From positions 248,001 to 312,000 of the forward strand of contig JAHCHE010000004.1 in assembly GCA_026129905.1 (NCBI GenBank): a stretch of DNA of 64,000 bases. Reading direction: 5' to 3'. Source of the stretch: Bryobacteraceae bacterium (lineage in GTDB: Bacteria > Acidobacteriota > Terriglobia > Bryobacterales > Bryobacteraceae). The notes under the pieces were generated by a model. The model was not told where the DNA came from. It ran no database searches and saw only the letters and a list, made by a program, of their open reading frames with translations. Shown here piece after piece: positions 34,268 through 44,081 of the stretch (position 1 is the stretch's first letter; each line of letters begins with the position of its first letter). The position numbers were made by a program, and so were the translations under genes.

Positions 34268-35610
34268 AGAAATATTTCGTCATCAGCGACCTGCATCTCA
34301 ACATGGGGCGCTCCAGCGGCGGCCTTCATCCGCTCGAGGATTTCGACTGCGACGACCAATTGGCCGCATTTCTTGACCTGGTTTCCGAGAATAACGGCGA
34401 CTTGATCCTGAATGGCGACTGGCTCGATTTCCTTCAGCTCGAACCCTTCGTCGAAACCGGCGATTACTGGTCGCTTGAAGGCGTGCCGCTGGCCTATCGC
34501 GTCGGCGTCGCCTTGAAGAAGCTCGCCACCTGCCTTGATCGTCATACCCGCCATTTTGGCGATCTCGCCGCGTTCCTCAAGCGCGGCGGCCGGGTTGTCG
34601 TCATGCAGGGCAATCACGACGCGGACTGGTTCTTCCCTTCCGAAGAAGAGTCGCGCGATTTTCCGGTGCAGACCGCGTTGCGCAAGGCCCTCGGCTCGCC
34701 CGACGCCGAGGCCCTTCGGTTTGTCGATACTTCCATCCGCGTCGGAACGGTCCATATCGAGCACGGCCACCAACAGTGTGAGCCTCTCAATGCGTTCCAG
34801 AATCATCCCGGAATTTTCCACGTCGACCGCCGGCGGTCCCTGACTCGCGAGTTTCGCCTGGAACTGCTCTGGGGATCGCGCTTTGTCATTGAATTTTTCA
34901 ATCCGCTTGAGGAGAAGTACCATTTCGCCGACAACCTCAAGCCCCAGGAACGGGCTCTCTGGCTGGGCATCCGCAATGGTTGGGTGGGAGGAAAGACGGC
35001 CGCCGGCTTTCTGCGTTTTCTGTGGGGAGTCGGCATGCCGCTGGCTGCGGTCGCGGAGGTTCTCGAGGCGGCGCCCACGGAGCCGGAAGCGCTGGTGGAA
35101 CGGCTTCGCGATGAGGAACTGAAAGCCCTGTTTATCGACCGCATGCAAAACGACCGGGAATTCCGGCGGGAATTGCGCGAAGCCCTCGATGCGCCCGTGG
35201 CCGAGGACGAGAACCAGTTCCGCAACACGGCGCGATCGGAAATGGGCCGCGAGGTAGTCGTACCCCAGGAAGTCACAACCCTTGGCATCGTTCGCGATCG
35301 GCGCGAACTCCGCCAGGCTCGCGAGCTTCTGAAAGAGGCGGGCGTGACGGCCGTCATTTTCGGGCACACGCACCACGAAATTGACGGCAATACCTCCGGC
35401 GCCCCGGTTCCGGGATACTTCAACACGGGAACGTGGACGCCCAGCCTGGATCTCGCCGACCAGCGCGTTCGGGAGCGTCTGCGGCGGCAGGACTTCCCGC
35501 TGGTGGCGCTGGGCGACCGCTCACTGTTCACTTCCCGGCTCGCTTACGCCGAAGTGACGGTATCCGGCGACGGCTCGTCCGTGGAACTCAAGTACGCGCC
35601 GAACCCCTGA
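34264..35610 (+). CDS. Calcineurin-like metallophosphoesterase with a hydrophobic helical insert
   Basis: A 448-aa protein overlapping the CHAT gene (ATGA). Metal-binding motifs are complete: FVISDLHLN (D9, H11), LNGDWLDF (D52), MQGNHDADWF (N117, H118), VHIEHGHQQCEPLNAF and VIFGHTHHEIDG (H368, H370). Between the fourth and fifth motifs there is a ~150-residue insert with a hydrophobic helix (AAGFLRFLWGVGMPLAAV). The fold resembles LpxH-like or general phosphoesterases, but the insert and its pairing with a CHAT protease are unusual. It could cleave a nucleotide or phosphoester signal. It is convergent with the vWA gene, 7 bases apart. Confidence 0.88.
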   Translation: MKKYFVISDLHLNMGRSSGGLHPLEDFDCDDQLAAFLDLVSENNGDLILNGDWLDFLQLEPFVETGDYWSLEGVPLAYRVGVALKKLATCLDRHTRHFGDLAAFLKRGGRVVVMQGNHDADWFFPSEEESRDFPVQTALRKALGSPDAEALRFVDTSIRVGTVHIEHGHQQCEPLNAFQNHPGIFHVDRRRSLTREFRLELLWGSRFVIEFFNPLEEKYHFADNLKPQERALWLGIRNGWVGGKTAAGFLRFLWGVGMPLAAVAEVLEAAPTEPEALVERLRDEELKALFIDRMQNDREFRRELREALDAPVAEDENQFRNTARSEMGREVVVPQEVTTLGIVRDRRELRQARELLKEAGVTAVIFGHTHHEIDGNTSGAPVPGYFNTGTWTPSLDLADQRVRERLRRQDFPLVALGDRSLFTSRLAYAEVTVSGDGSSVELKYAPNP

Positions 35611-35617
35611 TGGCGGG

Positions 35618-36856
35618 TTAGTGCACGGTGCGCGTCTTGCGGTTCAGGTAATCCATCAACAGGTACTGCCCGAGGTTGTACGGCGTAGTGAAATAGGCCT
35701 TCCCGCGGCACAATTCCGTAATCTTCTTAACGAACGCCACGAGCGCGAAGTCGCTCGCGAGCATGAAGGTGTTGATCAGGATGCCCTGGCGCTTGCAGCG
35801 GCTCACTTCCTCCATGGTGCGGCTGATCACCAGCGGGTCCTGCCCGAACGAGTTCCGGTACGTTCGGCCGTCTTCAAGCGTGAGGGCGGTCGGCTTGCCG
35901 TCGGTGATCATGATGATCTGCTTCATGTCCTTCTTTTCCTGGCTCAGAAGGCGCTGCGCCAGGATTAGGCCGTCGCGGGTGTTGGTGTGGTAGGGACCCA
36001 CTTGCACGCGGGCCAGTTCCGACAGGCGGAGTTCTTCGGCCCCGTCGTGGAACAAGACGCACCGGAGGCTGTCGCCGGGGTATTGCGTGTGGATGAGGTG
36101 GGCCAGCGCCAAAGCCACTTTCTTGGCCGGCGTGAAGCGGTCCTCGCCATACAAGATCATGCTATGGCTGCAATCGAGCATCAGCACCGTCGCGCAGGAA
36201 CTCTGGTATTCCGCCTGGTGGACGTGCAGATCGTCGTACTCCAGATCCAACGGCAAATGAATTCCCTGCCGCCGCAGCGCGGAAAACAGCGTCGAGCAGA
36301 TGTCCAGGTTCATGGTGTCGCCGAATTCGTACCGCTTCGGGCCGCCGCTCGACTCGATGCCGGTCGACAGGTCACGCGTGTCGTGCGCGCCGAAACTGGA
36401 CTTGCCAAGCGAACCGAGCAGGTCTTTAAGGGCCTTGTATCCCAGGAAATCGAGGGACTTGTCGGTAATCTCCAACTCCACCTTGCCTTCGACGCGGCCG
36501 ACGCCGCCGGGGCCCGGCTGCGGCTCCCGCGGGGTTTCTTTTATCTGGAGGTAACCTTCGTCCACCAGTTTTTGCAGGAGCCGCTCCACCAGTTGGTCGA
36601 GTTCCTCCTCGGACATGCTCTCCAGCTTCTCGGACAGCCGTTCGGCCTCCTGTGGATCGAAGAGGTCGCCGTTCTGCAACGCCTGCCGAATCGCCTCTTT
36701 TAATTCCTCAAATTTGTCTGGGTTCCACTCAGAAAATTGGAAGAATTGCTGCTGAAATCCACTTTCGAGGAGAAATTCGGCGAGCGCCCTCATCAAATCC
36801 TCGGCGCCGATGCCGAAATCCTCGCCCGTATAGCGGGAGTAGTTGACCCACTTCAT
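35618..36856 (-). CDS. vWA domain protein with a helical N-terminal region
   Basis: A 412-aa soluble protein. Residues 1-105 are helical and acidic ([20 protein letters not shown]). The vWA domain (~220-400) has an intact [16 protein letters not shown] (D228-x-S230-x-S232), a Thr-containing loop NTRDGLILA, and [10 protein letters not shown]. No signal or membrane helix. It follows the AAA+ ATPase gene by 33 bases on the same strand, so the two form the usual vWA-MoxR-type pair. It lies tail-to-tail with the CHAT/phosphoesterase pair. Confidence 0.9.
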   Translation of the reverse strand: MKWVNYSRYTGEDFGIGAEDLMRALAEFLLESGFQQQFFQFSEWNPDKFEELKEAIRQALQNGDLFDPQEAERLSEKLESMSEEELDQLVERLLQKLVDEGYLQIKETPREPQPGPGGVGRVEGKVELEITDKSLDFLGYKALKDLLGSLGKSSFGAHDTRDLSTGIESSGGPKRYEFGDTMNLDICSTLFSALRRQGIHLPLDLEYDDLHVHQAEYQSSCATVLMLDCSHSMILYGEDRFTPAKKVALALAHLIHTQYPGDSLRCVLFHDGAEELRLSELARVQVGPYHTNTRDGLILAQRLLSQEKKDMKQIIMITDGKPTALTLEDGRTYRNSFGQDPLVISRTMEEVSRCKRQGILINTFMLASDFALVAFVKKITELCRGKAYFTTPYNLGQYLLMDYLNRKTRTVH

Positions 36857-36889
36857 GCCAGCCGCCTCCTTAGATACAACCGCCGGCCT

Positions 36890-38386
36890 TCAGTTGAAGC
36901 GCTGCCTCTGCGTCCTCGGCAGGTTCGGCTCCGGCGAGGCCGGAGCCTTTTTCCGCTCGCCAGCCGTGAAGCCCTGCTCCTCCGACCGGCTGATCCTCCG
37001 TTGCGCGTAAAGGCCCTCGAGGACGAATTCGCCCGCCGACGCGCGCAACGACTGCGGATCCCTGGCCCCAACGCCGAGCGCTCCGACCTTGTCGAGCAAT
37101 CCCTGGATGGACCGCAACTGCTCGATGATGGCCGGCGACCCCAGCGACTCGTCCAGCCGAATCGTTCCGCCCAGTTCGAACCACTGCACCACTTGCGAGA
37201 GGTCGACGCCGTCGTAGTACGAGCTGAACACCTTGCCCACCGCCTGCCGGATCAGTTCGCGCGCCACGGCCTCCCCGCCTTTGAGTTCGCCTTCGTATTC
37301 CAGTTCGAGCTTTCCGGTGATGGACGGCAGCGCGGAGTAAATGTCGAGCACCCGCGGGACGGCCGTCTTCTCACCGGTGCGGTAAGCTCGCTGCTCGGCA
37401 TTCGAGACCACGTTCTCCAGCACCGAGATCGGCAGGCGCTGTGAAACGCCCGACCGCCGGTCCACCCGCTTGTCCTCGCGCGCGAAGAACGCGATCTGCT
37501 CCACCGTCTGGCGGATGTAATCGGGCACGCGAATTTCCGCGCTCGCGCAGCGGTTGGTCCAGGCTTCCTGCCGGGTAATCGAGATGCCGTGGTCGAGCGT
37601 AGCCGGGTAGTGGGTTCGAATCTCGCTCCCGATGCGGTCCTTCAGCGGCGTGATGATCTTGCCGCGCGCCGTGTAGTCCTCGGGGTTGGCGGTGAACACC
37701 AGCATCACATCCAGCGGCAGGCGCACCGGGTAGCCCTTGATCTGGATGTCGCCCTCCTGCATGATGTTGAACAACCCGACCTGGATCTTGCCCGCCAAGT
37801 CCGGCAATTCGTTGATGGCGAAGATGCCGCGGTTGGCGCGCGGCAGCAGGCCGTAGTGGACGGTGAGTTCGTCGGAGATGTCGTGACCCTGGCGCGCCGC
37901 TTTGATCGGATCGATGTCGCCGATCATGTCGGCGATGGTCACGTCGGGCGTCGCCAGCTTCTCGACGTAGCGCTGGTCGCGCGACAGCCACGCGATCGGC
38001 GCCTCTTCGCCCATCTCCTCCACCAGGTTGCGGCCGTAGCGGCTGATCGGGTTGTAGGGGTTGTCGCGGATTTCGCTTCCGGCGAGGTACGGGGACGATT
38101 CATCGAGCAGCGAAACCAGCATCCGCAGGATTTTGGTTTTCGCCTGCCCCCGCAATCCAAGCAGGATGAAGTTGTGGCGCGACAGGACCGCGTTGACGAT
38201 CTGCGGCACCACGGTGTCTTCGTAGCCTACAATTCCGGCAAACAGCGGTTCACGCCGCTGGAGCCTGGCCACGAGGTTTTCGCGCAACTCGTCCTTGACC
38301 GTTCGACTTCCGATGCGCTCTTCGGAGAACTCGCTGCGCCGCAGCGCGCCGAGCGTATGCGGAAGGTCCCAGCGTTCTGTCGTCAT
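36890..38386 (-). CDS. AAA+ ATPase, Mg-chelatase/MoxR-like
   Basis: A 498-aa protein. Walker A is LLGLRGQAKTK (residues 77-84), Walker B is GIFAINELPDL (187-197) with the catalytic Glu. Sensor region: LDVMLVFTANPEDYTARGK, then PLKDRIGSEI with an arginine finger. A C-terminal helical part ends with a ChlI/RavA-like lid (RSGVSQRLPISVLENVVSNA). It is the start of the two-gene unit with the vWA protein and probably remodels a vWA-bound target. The target is not known. Confidence 0.9.
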   Translation of the reverse strand: MTTERWDLPHTLGALRRSEFSEERIGSRTVKDELRENLVARLQRREPLFAGIVGYEDTVVPQIVNAVLSRHNFILLGLRGQAKTKILRMLVSLLDESSPYLAGSEIRDNPYNPISRYGRNLVEEMGEEAPIAWLSRDQRYVEKLATPDVTIADMIGDIDPIKAARQGHDISDELTVHYGLLPRANRGIFAINELPDLAGKIQVGLFNIMQEGDIQIKGYPVRLPLDVMLVFTANPEDYTARGKIITPLKDRIGSEIRTHYPATLDHGISITRQEAWTNRCASAEIRVPDYIRQTVEQIAFFAREDKRVDRRSGVSQRLPISVLENVVSNAEQRAYRTGEKTAVPRVLDIYSALPSITGKLELEYEGELKGGEAVARELIRQAVGKVFSSYYDGVDLSQVVQWFELGGTIRLDESLGSPAIIEQLRSIQGLLDKVGALGVGARDPQSLRASAGEFVLEGLYAQRRISRSEEQGFTAGERKKAPASPEPNLPRTQRQRFN

Positions 38387-38490
38387 TTCCCAGCTACCCC
38401 ACTGATTGAATTCTAGCAGGGCGGCAGGAGCGGAAGCCGCGGGCGCGGGCCGTCAGCGCCGTGCGGAGCCCCTCCCAGAAGGCCGCCGCG

Positions 38491-41400
38491 CTACCGGCTC
38501 TTGCTCAGCTTGCGGAAATACTCCGCCACCGCGTCGGCATATCCGGGCGGGACGGGCCGTGAGAGACCGCTGCGAACTTGGCCGTCTCCCTTGTCGTCAA
38601 GCTGGCGGCGCAGCCGAAGCTCGATCTGCTCCAGGTTCGGCAGAAGCTGCGTCTGAAGCTGGTCGAGCAGGCGCGGGTTACCCGGAAACCGCTTCGGGTC
38701 CAGCCGCTGCATCTGGCGGATCAGTTCCTGGATGTCGGCGGTGATCTCGGGGTTGTCTGTCATCGATCGCCGGAGTTGCGACAGGTCGCTCAAGCCTTCG
38801 CGGTACGTTTGCTCGATGGCCGGGATATCGGTGGCCGGAGGCCGAACGCCCGTATCGGTGAACTGGCGCTCCCCGGTGTTCATTGCGGAGAACGACCGCA
38901 ACGGCCCGCTGCCGCCGCCAAGGGTTTCGCTGCCCATGGCCTCGCCGGCCTGGCCGCCGCCTTGCTGGCCGGACTGGCCTTGCTGCCCGCCGGGCTGGCC
39001 TTGTTGCGCTCCCTGGCCGGGCTGCTGTCCGCCCTGTTGGTCGCCGCGGCCTTGCTGGGCGCCTTGCTGCTGCCCACGGCCTTGCTGCTCGCCTTGCTGC
39101 TGTCCACGGCCTTGCTGCTCACCCTGGCGCAGGCTCTGCGCAAGTTGCTGCATCTGGTTGCGAAGCTGTTCGACGCGGGCCAGCGCGCTTTCGAGGCTCT
39201 CCTGCCCTTTGGGCGACTCGCCGAGCGAGCGCTGCGCGTCCTTCAACTGTTCGCTGAGGCGATTAAGACCCTCGGTAACCGGCGCCTCGCGCAGCCAAGC
39301 ATACGGACCTAGACCGCGGCGAATCCACTCGGCGGAGAACTTCATGCGGAGTCCGAGTTCCTTCTGCTGCATCTCGCCGAGCGCCTCGCGAAGCTTGGAG
39401 GAGGCCGCGCGCTGGCTGCCGGCCAGGTCCTTCACCGCATCTTGCATTTCGCGCTCGAGACGCTGGAGTTCGTCGGACATTTGCTTCTTCTCCTCGGAAA
39501 GCCGCGCCATCGCCTTGGGATCAAGCCGCGGCTCGGCGCCTTCCTTACCCTGACCACCCAGGGCGCGGTGACCGGCGTAGGCCTGGCGCAATTTTTCCGC
39601 GAACTGCTGTTGCTGCTGCGCGAGCGCCTCGGCGCGGCGGGAAAGATCGTCAAGCTGCTCGGACGATTCCTGGCGCCGGAGCCGGTTCATCATGTCGCTG
39701 GCTTCCTGCAGGCGCTCGGCGGCGCGGCGCGCCTCGGCTTCCCCCTGCGGCGAATCGCTGTTGTTCTGGCTGGTGGCCTTGCGCATGTCCTCGGTGGCCT
39801 GACGCAGCCGTTCCAGAGCCTGCCTGAGGTGCGGATCGCCCTGGGAACGTCCGCCCATGCTCGATTGCATGCCCCGTTGAGGCGAACCTTGCTGCTGCGA
39901 GGACCTGGAAAGCTCCTCCATTCGCCGCTGCAACCGCTCGGCTTCGCGCCGAAGCAGTTCCTGCTGCCAGCGTTGCTGTGGAGTCTGTTGTTGGGGCCGT
40001 TGCTGGGCGAGTTCCTGCTGGCGGCGCGCGAGTTCCTTCAGCTTCTGCAACGCTTCGTCCATCTCGCGCGAGCGTTGGTCGCCGGAGGGCGCGTTCTGCC
40101 CGGTTTCGTACTGGTTCTTTTCGGTGTCCAGTTCGAGATCGAACAGGTTCTCCAGGTCGCGGCCCATGCCTCCGCCGCCACCGCCGCCCTGGTTGCCGCG
40201 AGCCACCTGGATCTTCCGAAACATCGATTCGGCGCGGAGCAGGTGCTGGAGCGCCTTCTGCTCGGGCACGATGGCTTCTTTCCACTGAAGCCCCTTGAGC
40301 TGGTTGGCGGCGTCGCCCATGGCCTGAGCAGCGGCCTCCATGTCGTTGGAGAAGCCGCTGAACTCTTCGTTGGTGGTCGAGAGTTCGCGAGCCCTCATGC
40401 GCTTGGCCAGCGAGAGGGCCTGGCCTCGTAGGGTGGACTGGACCTCGCTGAGGAACTTGCCCTGCTCGGCGACCTCGGCGCGATTCCTCGACTGGTCGCG
40501 CAGGATGTTCCAGGTAGCGGCAATGATTTCCTTTTGGCGCGCGGAGATCTGGTTCTGGTCTTCCCCGCCACCGCCTCCACCGCCGGATTGCTGCGATTGC
40601 GAGTACTCGCGCTCGAACGGCTGCGCCTCGATAAAGAACATGTCACTGCGGGTGGAGGCCCGGGCATCGCGCGCCACGGCGTGAAAGCTGACGATGTCGC
40701 CCGGTCTGAGCTTGTGATCCTCGAGGAAGATGACCGCGGAGTTCGAGGTCTGCGTGGCGCCCTTCTGCTTCAGCAGATCGACTTTTTGCTCGGGACCGCC
40801 GTTGACGGAATAGAGCAGGTTGACTTCCTGCAATCCGAAGTCGTCTTCGGCCTGTACCTCAACGGTGACTTCCTCGACGGGGTTGGCCTTGTAATCGCGG
40901 CCAGGCCGTCGAACCTGGAGCGTGGGAGGCGATTCCAGGCGCGCCTCGATGAAGTAGTCGTCGGTGAGGCGCACCAAGTCGCCTTCGTAGCGCATCGCGA
41001 CGTGGTAGAGCCCGTCCTTTTCGATGCGCAGGACGCCGGCGGAACGGTTGCCGGGCGCGTCGGTGAGCGGAATCTCGGTTCCGTCGTCGAGCGCGAGCAG
41101 GCCGGATCCGAGCGGCTTGTCGGTCTCGACGGACAACTGCGCTTCGGTTCCCTCGACCGCGCGGAGATCTCCGCCATTCTCGACCACTTCGGCCGCCAGA
41201 CGGGTCCAACCGGGAAACTTGTACGTCACGCGTATGCGCTTCACCGAGGGAAGGTCAACGACGGTGAGCGTGTACGACTTGGTGCGAACGGCGCCGGACT
41301 TCACGTAATACTCCACGGATTCCGGCAGGCCAGCGAACAGGAACTCGTAACCGGGTCCGCTCAGTTGCGGCTTCATGCGGACCTCTTCCCACTTGGACGT

Positions 41401-42078
41401 CCCGTCGTACCGGGCGAACAGTGACACGGCATCGCTCTGAAAACCCATCAGGCTGGCGCTGACCACCTGGTCCGAGCCGCGGCGGACCTTGCGATCGCCG
41501 GGCGTGACGCGGATGTCATAAAAGGGCTCGAGCTTTCCGCGAGGCGCGCCCGCCCAGAGCAGAGAGGCGCCGTAGCCGAGGAAGCCGGGCCCCGCGGCGG
41601 CCAGCCAGATCAGCATGCCGACAGCGGCCACGGCGGCCGAGACGAAGCCGACGATCCAGCCGCGGGCCACCACCTGGCCGGGCTCGGCGTTTCGCGCCAC
41701 CTCCATCGCGTCCCCGGCCAGCAGTTCCAGGAACGGCTCCGCGGCCGCGTCGTCCCGCCGTTCGGCGACCGTGAGCAGACGCTGCTCGAATTCGGGAAAG
41801 ACCTCTTCGGCGCGGCGGGCCGCGCGGATGCGGTTCAGCCGGAGGATAGGAACAACCAGGCCCAGCGCGAGAACCGCCGCCAGGGCGAGGTACAGGACGA
41901 CGCGGGCGCCGGTGACGCTGCCGGTGGAGAACGCGAACCGGTTCGCCACGAGCACCAGGAGCACGGTGAGCGCCAGCGCCGACAGGCCGAACAGCGCGGC
42001 GCCGCGCGTGAGTTCCTTAAGCCGCAGCCTCCTTTCGAGTTGTCCCAAATAGGCGTTGAGCCGGTCAAGCGCGTTCAT
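38491..42078 (-). CDS. DUF4175-like membrane protein with long coiled coil and Gln/Gly-rich tract
   Basis: A 1195-aa protein; the ATG at 42078 overlaps the stop of the BatA-like gene (ATGA). Three membrane helices lie near the N-terminus (~24-46, ~55-80, ~145-170). An extracytoplasmic beta-rich part follows (KPFYDIRVTPG-like residues, RIRVTYKFPGWTRL). Residues ~520-920 are long charged helices (coiled coil). At ~980-1050 a Q/G-rich low-complexity tract reads as repeats of QQGRGQQQGEQQGRG type. The end has a small conserved helical region (IEQTYREGLSDLSQLRRSM). The match to DUF4175 is by architecture and needs a profile search. Confidence 0.72.
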   Translation of the reverse strand: MNALDRLNAYLGQLERRLRLKELTRGAALFGLSALALTVLLVLVANRFAFSTGSVTGARVVLYLALAAVLALGLVVPILRLNRIRAARRAEEVFPEFEQRLLTVAERRDDAAAEPFLELLAGDAMEVARNAEPGQVVARGWIVGFVSAAVAAVGMLIWLAAAGPGFLGYGASLLWAGAPRGKLEPFYDIRVTPGDRKVRRGSDQVVSASLMGFQSDAVSLFARYDGTSKWEEVRMKPQLSGPGYEFLFAGLPESVEYYVKSGAVRTKSYTLTVVDLPSVKRIRVTYKFPGWTRLAAEVVENGGDLRAVEGTEAQLSVETDKPLGSGLLALDDGTEIPLTDAPGNRSAGVLRIEKDGLYHVAMRYEGDLVRLTDDYFIEARLESPPTLQVRRPGRDYKANPVEEVTVEVQAEDDFGLQEVNLLYSVNGGPEQKVDLLKQKGATQTSNSAVIFLEDHKLRPGDIVSFHAVARDARASTRSDMFFIEAQPFEREYSQSQQSGGGGGGGEDQNQISARQKEIIAATWNILRDQSRNRAEVAEQGKFLSEVQSTLRGQALSLAKRMRARELSTTNEEFSGFSNDMEAAAQAMGDAANQLKGLQWKEAIVPEQKALQHLLRAESMFRKIQVARGNQGGGGGGGMGRDLENLFDLELDTEKNQYETGQNAPSGDQRSREMDEALQKLKELARRQQELAQQRPQQQTPQQRWQQELLRREAERLQRRMEELSRSSQQQGSPQRGMQSSMGGRSQGDPHLRQALERLRQATEDMRKATSQNNSDSPQGEAEARRAAERLQEASDMMNRLRRQESSEQLDDLSRRAEALAQQQQQFAEKLRQAYAGHRALGGQGKEGAEPRLDPKAMARLSEEKKQMSDELQRLEREMQDAVKDLAGSQRAASSKLREALGEMQQKELGLRMKFSAEWIRRGLGPYAWLREAPVTEGLNRLSEQLKDAQRSLGESPKGQESLESALARVEQLRNQMQQLAQSLRQGEQQGRGQQQGEQQGRGQQQGAQQGRGDQQGGQQPGQGAQQGQPGGQQGQSGQQGGGQAGEAMGSETLGGGSGPLRSFSAMNTGERQFTDTGVRPPATDIPAIEQTYREGLSDLSQLRRSMTDNPEITADIQELIRQMQRLDPKRFPGNPRLLDQLQTQLLPNLEQIELRLRRQLDDKGDGQVRSGLSRPVPPGYADAVAEYFRKLSKSR

Positions 42079-44081
42079 ACCGCCCCCCTCTCGATGCTCA
42101 AGTATCGGCCAGCCAGCGAGGATTCGACGACGGCCGCCGTCAGCGCCAGCAACAACACGTACCACCACAGACTCCAGGGTGTGCGATTGGCCTGGGCCAC
42201 GCCCGCCTCCGCCGTCGAGCCTTGTCCTAAATTCTGCCAGAGCGCGAGGGTCTCCTGGGGCACGAGGCCAAGGTCGGCTTCGCGCCGGTCGGCGTTGACG
42301 GCGATCATTTCGGTTCCCTGGTTGGCGCGGCGCAGTTCGTAGTAGCCTTCGACGATTGCCTGATAATTTTGCGCCCTGACTGCCTCTTCGAGAGACAGCG
42401 CGCGGCTGCGGTCCGGGCCGATCACTTCCACCGCCTGCCGGTCGTCCGGCCCCTTGCGAAGCTCGATGAAAGAACCGACAGTGAGATTCGAAGTGCGTTG
42501 TTCCACCCCGCCGAGGTAGTAAACCGTTTGCTCCACGAACGGAATGAACGACGGGTGCAGCGGAAAATCATTGGAAATATTGTCGAATGTCGAGCCGAAA
42601 TAGATCGCTTTTCCCTGGCCGATCGCGCGCTCCATCAGCAGCGGCGCGTCGTCGGTCAGCCGGGCGATCACTCTGGCGTCGCCCGCCTCGGCGCGCACCA
42701 CCCGATAGAACTTGACGGCTTCGAAGCCGGTGGCGCGGCGGAGGCTCGGATGGGCGGCGTCCGCGGCGACGCCGTTCTGGAAACGCTGATCCGTCCGGGC
42801 GGAGTATCTCGATTCGAGGACCTGCCGCCCGAATATCGGAATTCGCGGCTGCGCGGCGGCGGCGCTGCCGGCGGCGATCAGGACCGCTCCGCCTTTCTTA
42901 ACGTGCCCGGCCAGTTTCTGCTCGAACGACTGCGGGAGCGCGCCCACATTCGACAGGACCACGACGGGGAATCGCGCCGGATCGATGCCGGCCGTCTTCT
43001 CGACGTCAACCGCCTCAACCCGGAAGGCGGCGTTAGCCGAGGACTCCAGCGCGGAACGGAAGTAGAGAAGATCGCGCGCGTCCCGGGACTGGTGGACGAA
43101 CAGCAACTGGCGCGGATCGGCGCGCTCGACGGCGAAGAAGAACCGGTCGTCTTCCTTGATGCCAGCATTCGTATCGATCCGTACTTCGCAACGCGAGAAG
43201 CCGTAGGGCGCTTCGAGTTTATGGAATTCCGCCGTTGCGCGCCCGTTGGCTGGCACGTCCACCACGGTGGTTTCCAGCGTCTTGCCGTTGGCGACCAGCG
43301 AAACGGTGAGGCGCGTTGCCGGGGTGTTGTAGCCGCCGATGGTGGCCTGCACTCTCGCCTTGGCCGGATCGAAGAGGCTGCTCGGCGCAATCACGCTCTC
43401 CACCGTGAAGTTGGCGGCCGCCTCGTCCGCGGCGGGGTGGAGCACGAAGCGGACGCGGGATGGAACCTGGAGGTCGGCGAAACCGGGCGGCATGGAAGTG
43501 CGCTGCATGTCGCTGAACAGGTGGACTTCCAGGGGCGCCCGCGACGATTCGGATACCGAACGCAGCGCGCGCGACAGTTCGCCGTAGGAACTGCGGGAAT
43601 CGCCGGCTCGAATCGTCCGCAGCGCGGCGATCAACTCGCTGCGCTGGCTTGTCGGCTGGGTTAGGAAACTCAATTGCGCGCCGAGCGTCGCCACCTGGGC
43701 CTCATCGCCGGAGCGGAGGCCGCCGAGCGCATCGATCGCGGCCTGCCGGGCCCGTTCGATGCGATTTCCTTCGCGCATGCTGAAGGAGTCGTCAACCACG
43801 AGCAGCATTAGCTTCCGGCCCTGACCGCCCGCCGCCACCTCCCGCATCACATAAGGGGCGGCGAAGGCGAGCGCCAGCAGCGCCAGCAACGCAATCCGCG
43901 CCGACATCAAGGCCAGATAGCGCAGCCGGCGGTGCTTGATCGAACTTTGCGTCGATCGCTCGAAAAACATCAGCGAAGAGAAGCGGCGCGGCGTGGCTTT
44001 GTGTTGCCGCAGGAGATGAAGGTAGACGGGAATCGCGGCGGCGGCCAGCCCGGCGAGAAACCAAGGTGAAAGAAATCCCAT
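42075..44081 (-). CDS. BatA-like protein with vWA domain and membrane anchors
   Basis: A 668-aa protein. The N-terminus MGFLSPWFLAGLAAAAIPVY with LLRQHKATPRRFSSLMFF is the BatA (aerotolerance) N-terminal domain. A second helix (SARIALLALLALAFAAPYVM) leads into a vWA domain with MIDAS VVDDSFSM (D97-x-S99-x-S101). The long central part looks beta-rich and includes a GATase-like segment (FPVVVLSNVGALPQSFEQKL). A last membrane helix (WWYVLLLALTAAVVE) is near the C-terminus. It lies immediately downstream of the DUF58 gene. Confidence 0.85.
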   Translation of the reverse strand: MGFLSPWFLAGLAAAAIPVYLHLLRQHKATPRRFSSLMFFERSTQSSIKHRRLRYLALMSARIALLALLALAFAAPYVMREVAAGGQGRKLMLLVVDDSFSMREGNRIERARQAAIDALGGLRSGDEAQVATLGAQLSFLTQPTSQRSELIAALRTIRAGDSRSSYGELSRALRSVSESSRAPLEVHLFSDMQRTSMPPGFADLQVPSRVRFVLHPAADEAAANFTVESVIAPSSLFDPAKARVQATIGGYNTPATRLTVSLVANGKTLETTVVDVPANGRATAEFHKLEAPYGFSRCEVRIDTNAGIKEDDRFFFAVERADPRQLLFVHQSRDARDLLYFRSALESSANAAFRVEAVDVEKTAGIDPARFPVVVLSNVGALPQSFEQKLAGHVKKGGAVLIAAGSAAAAQPRIPIFGRQVLESRYSARTDQRFQNGVAADAAHPSLRRATGFEAVKFYRVVRAEAGDARVIARLTDDAPLLMERAIGQGKAIYFGSTFDNISNDFPLHPSFIPFVEQTVYYLGGVEQRTSNLTVGSFIELRKGPDDRQAVEVIGPDRSRALSLEEAVRAQNYQAIVEGYYELRRANQGTEMIAVNADRREADLGLVPQETLALWQNLGQGSTAEAGVAQANRTPWSLWWYVLLLALTAAVVESSLAGRYLSIERGAV

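Noticed and set aside
38930-39140. Q/G tract as a collagen-like or prion-like functional domain
   Set aside because: No Gly-X-Y periodicity and many charged residues; a disordered linker is the simpler reading.
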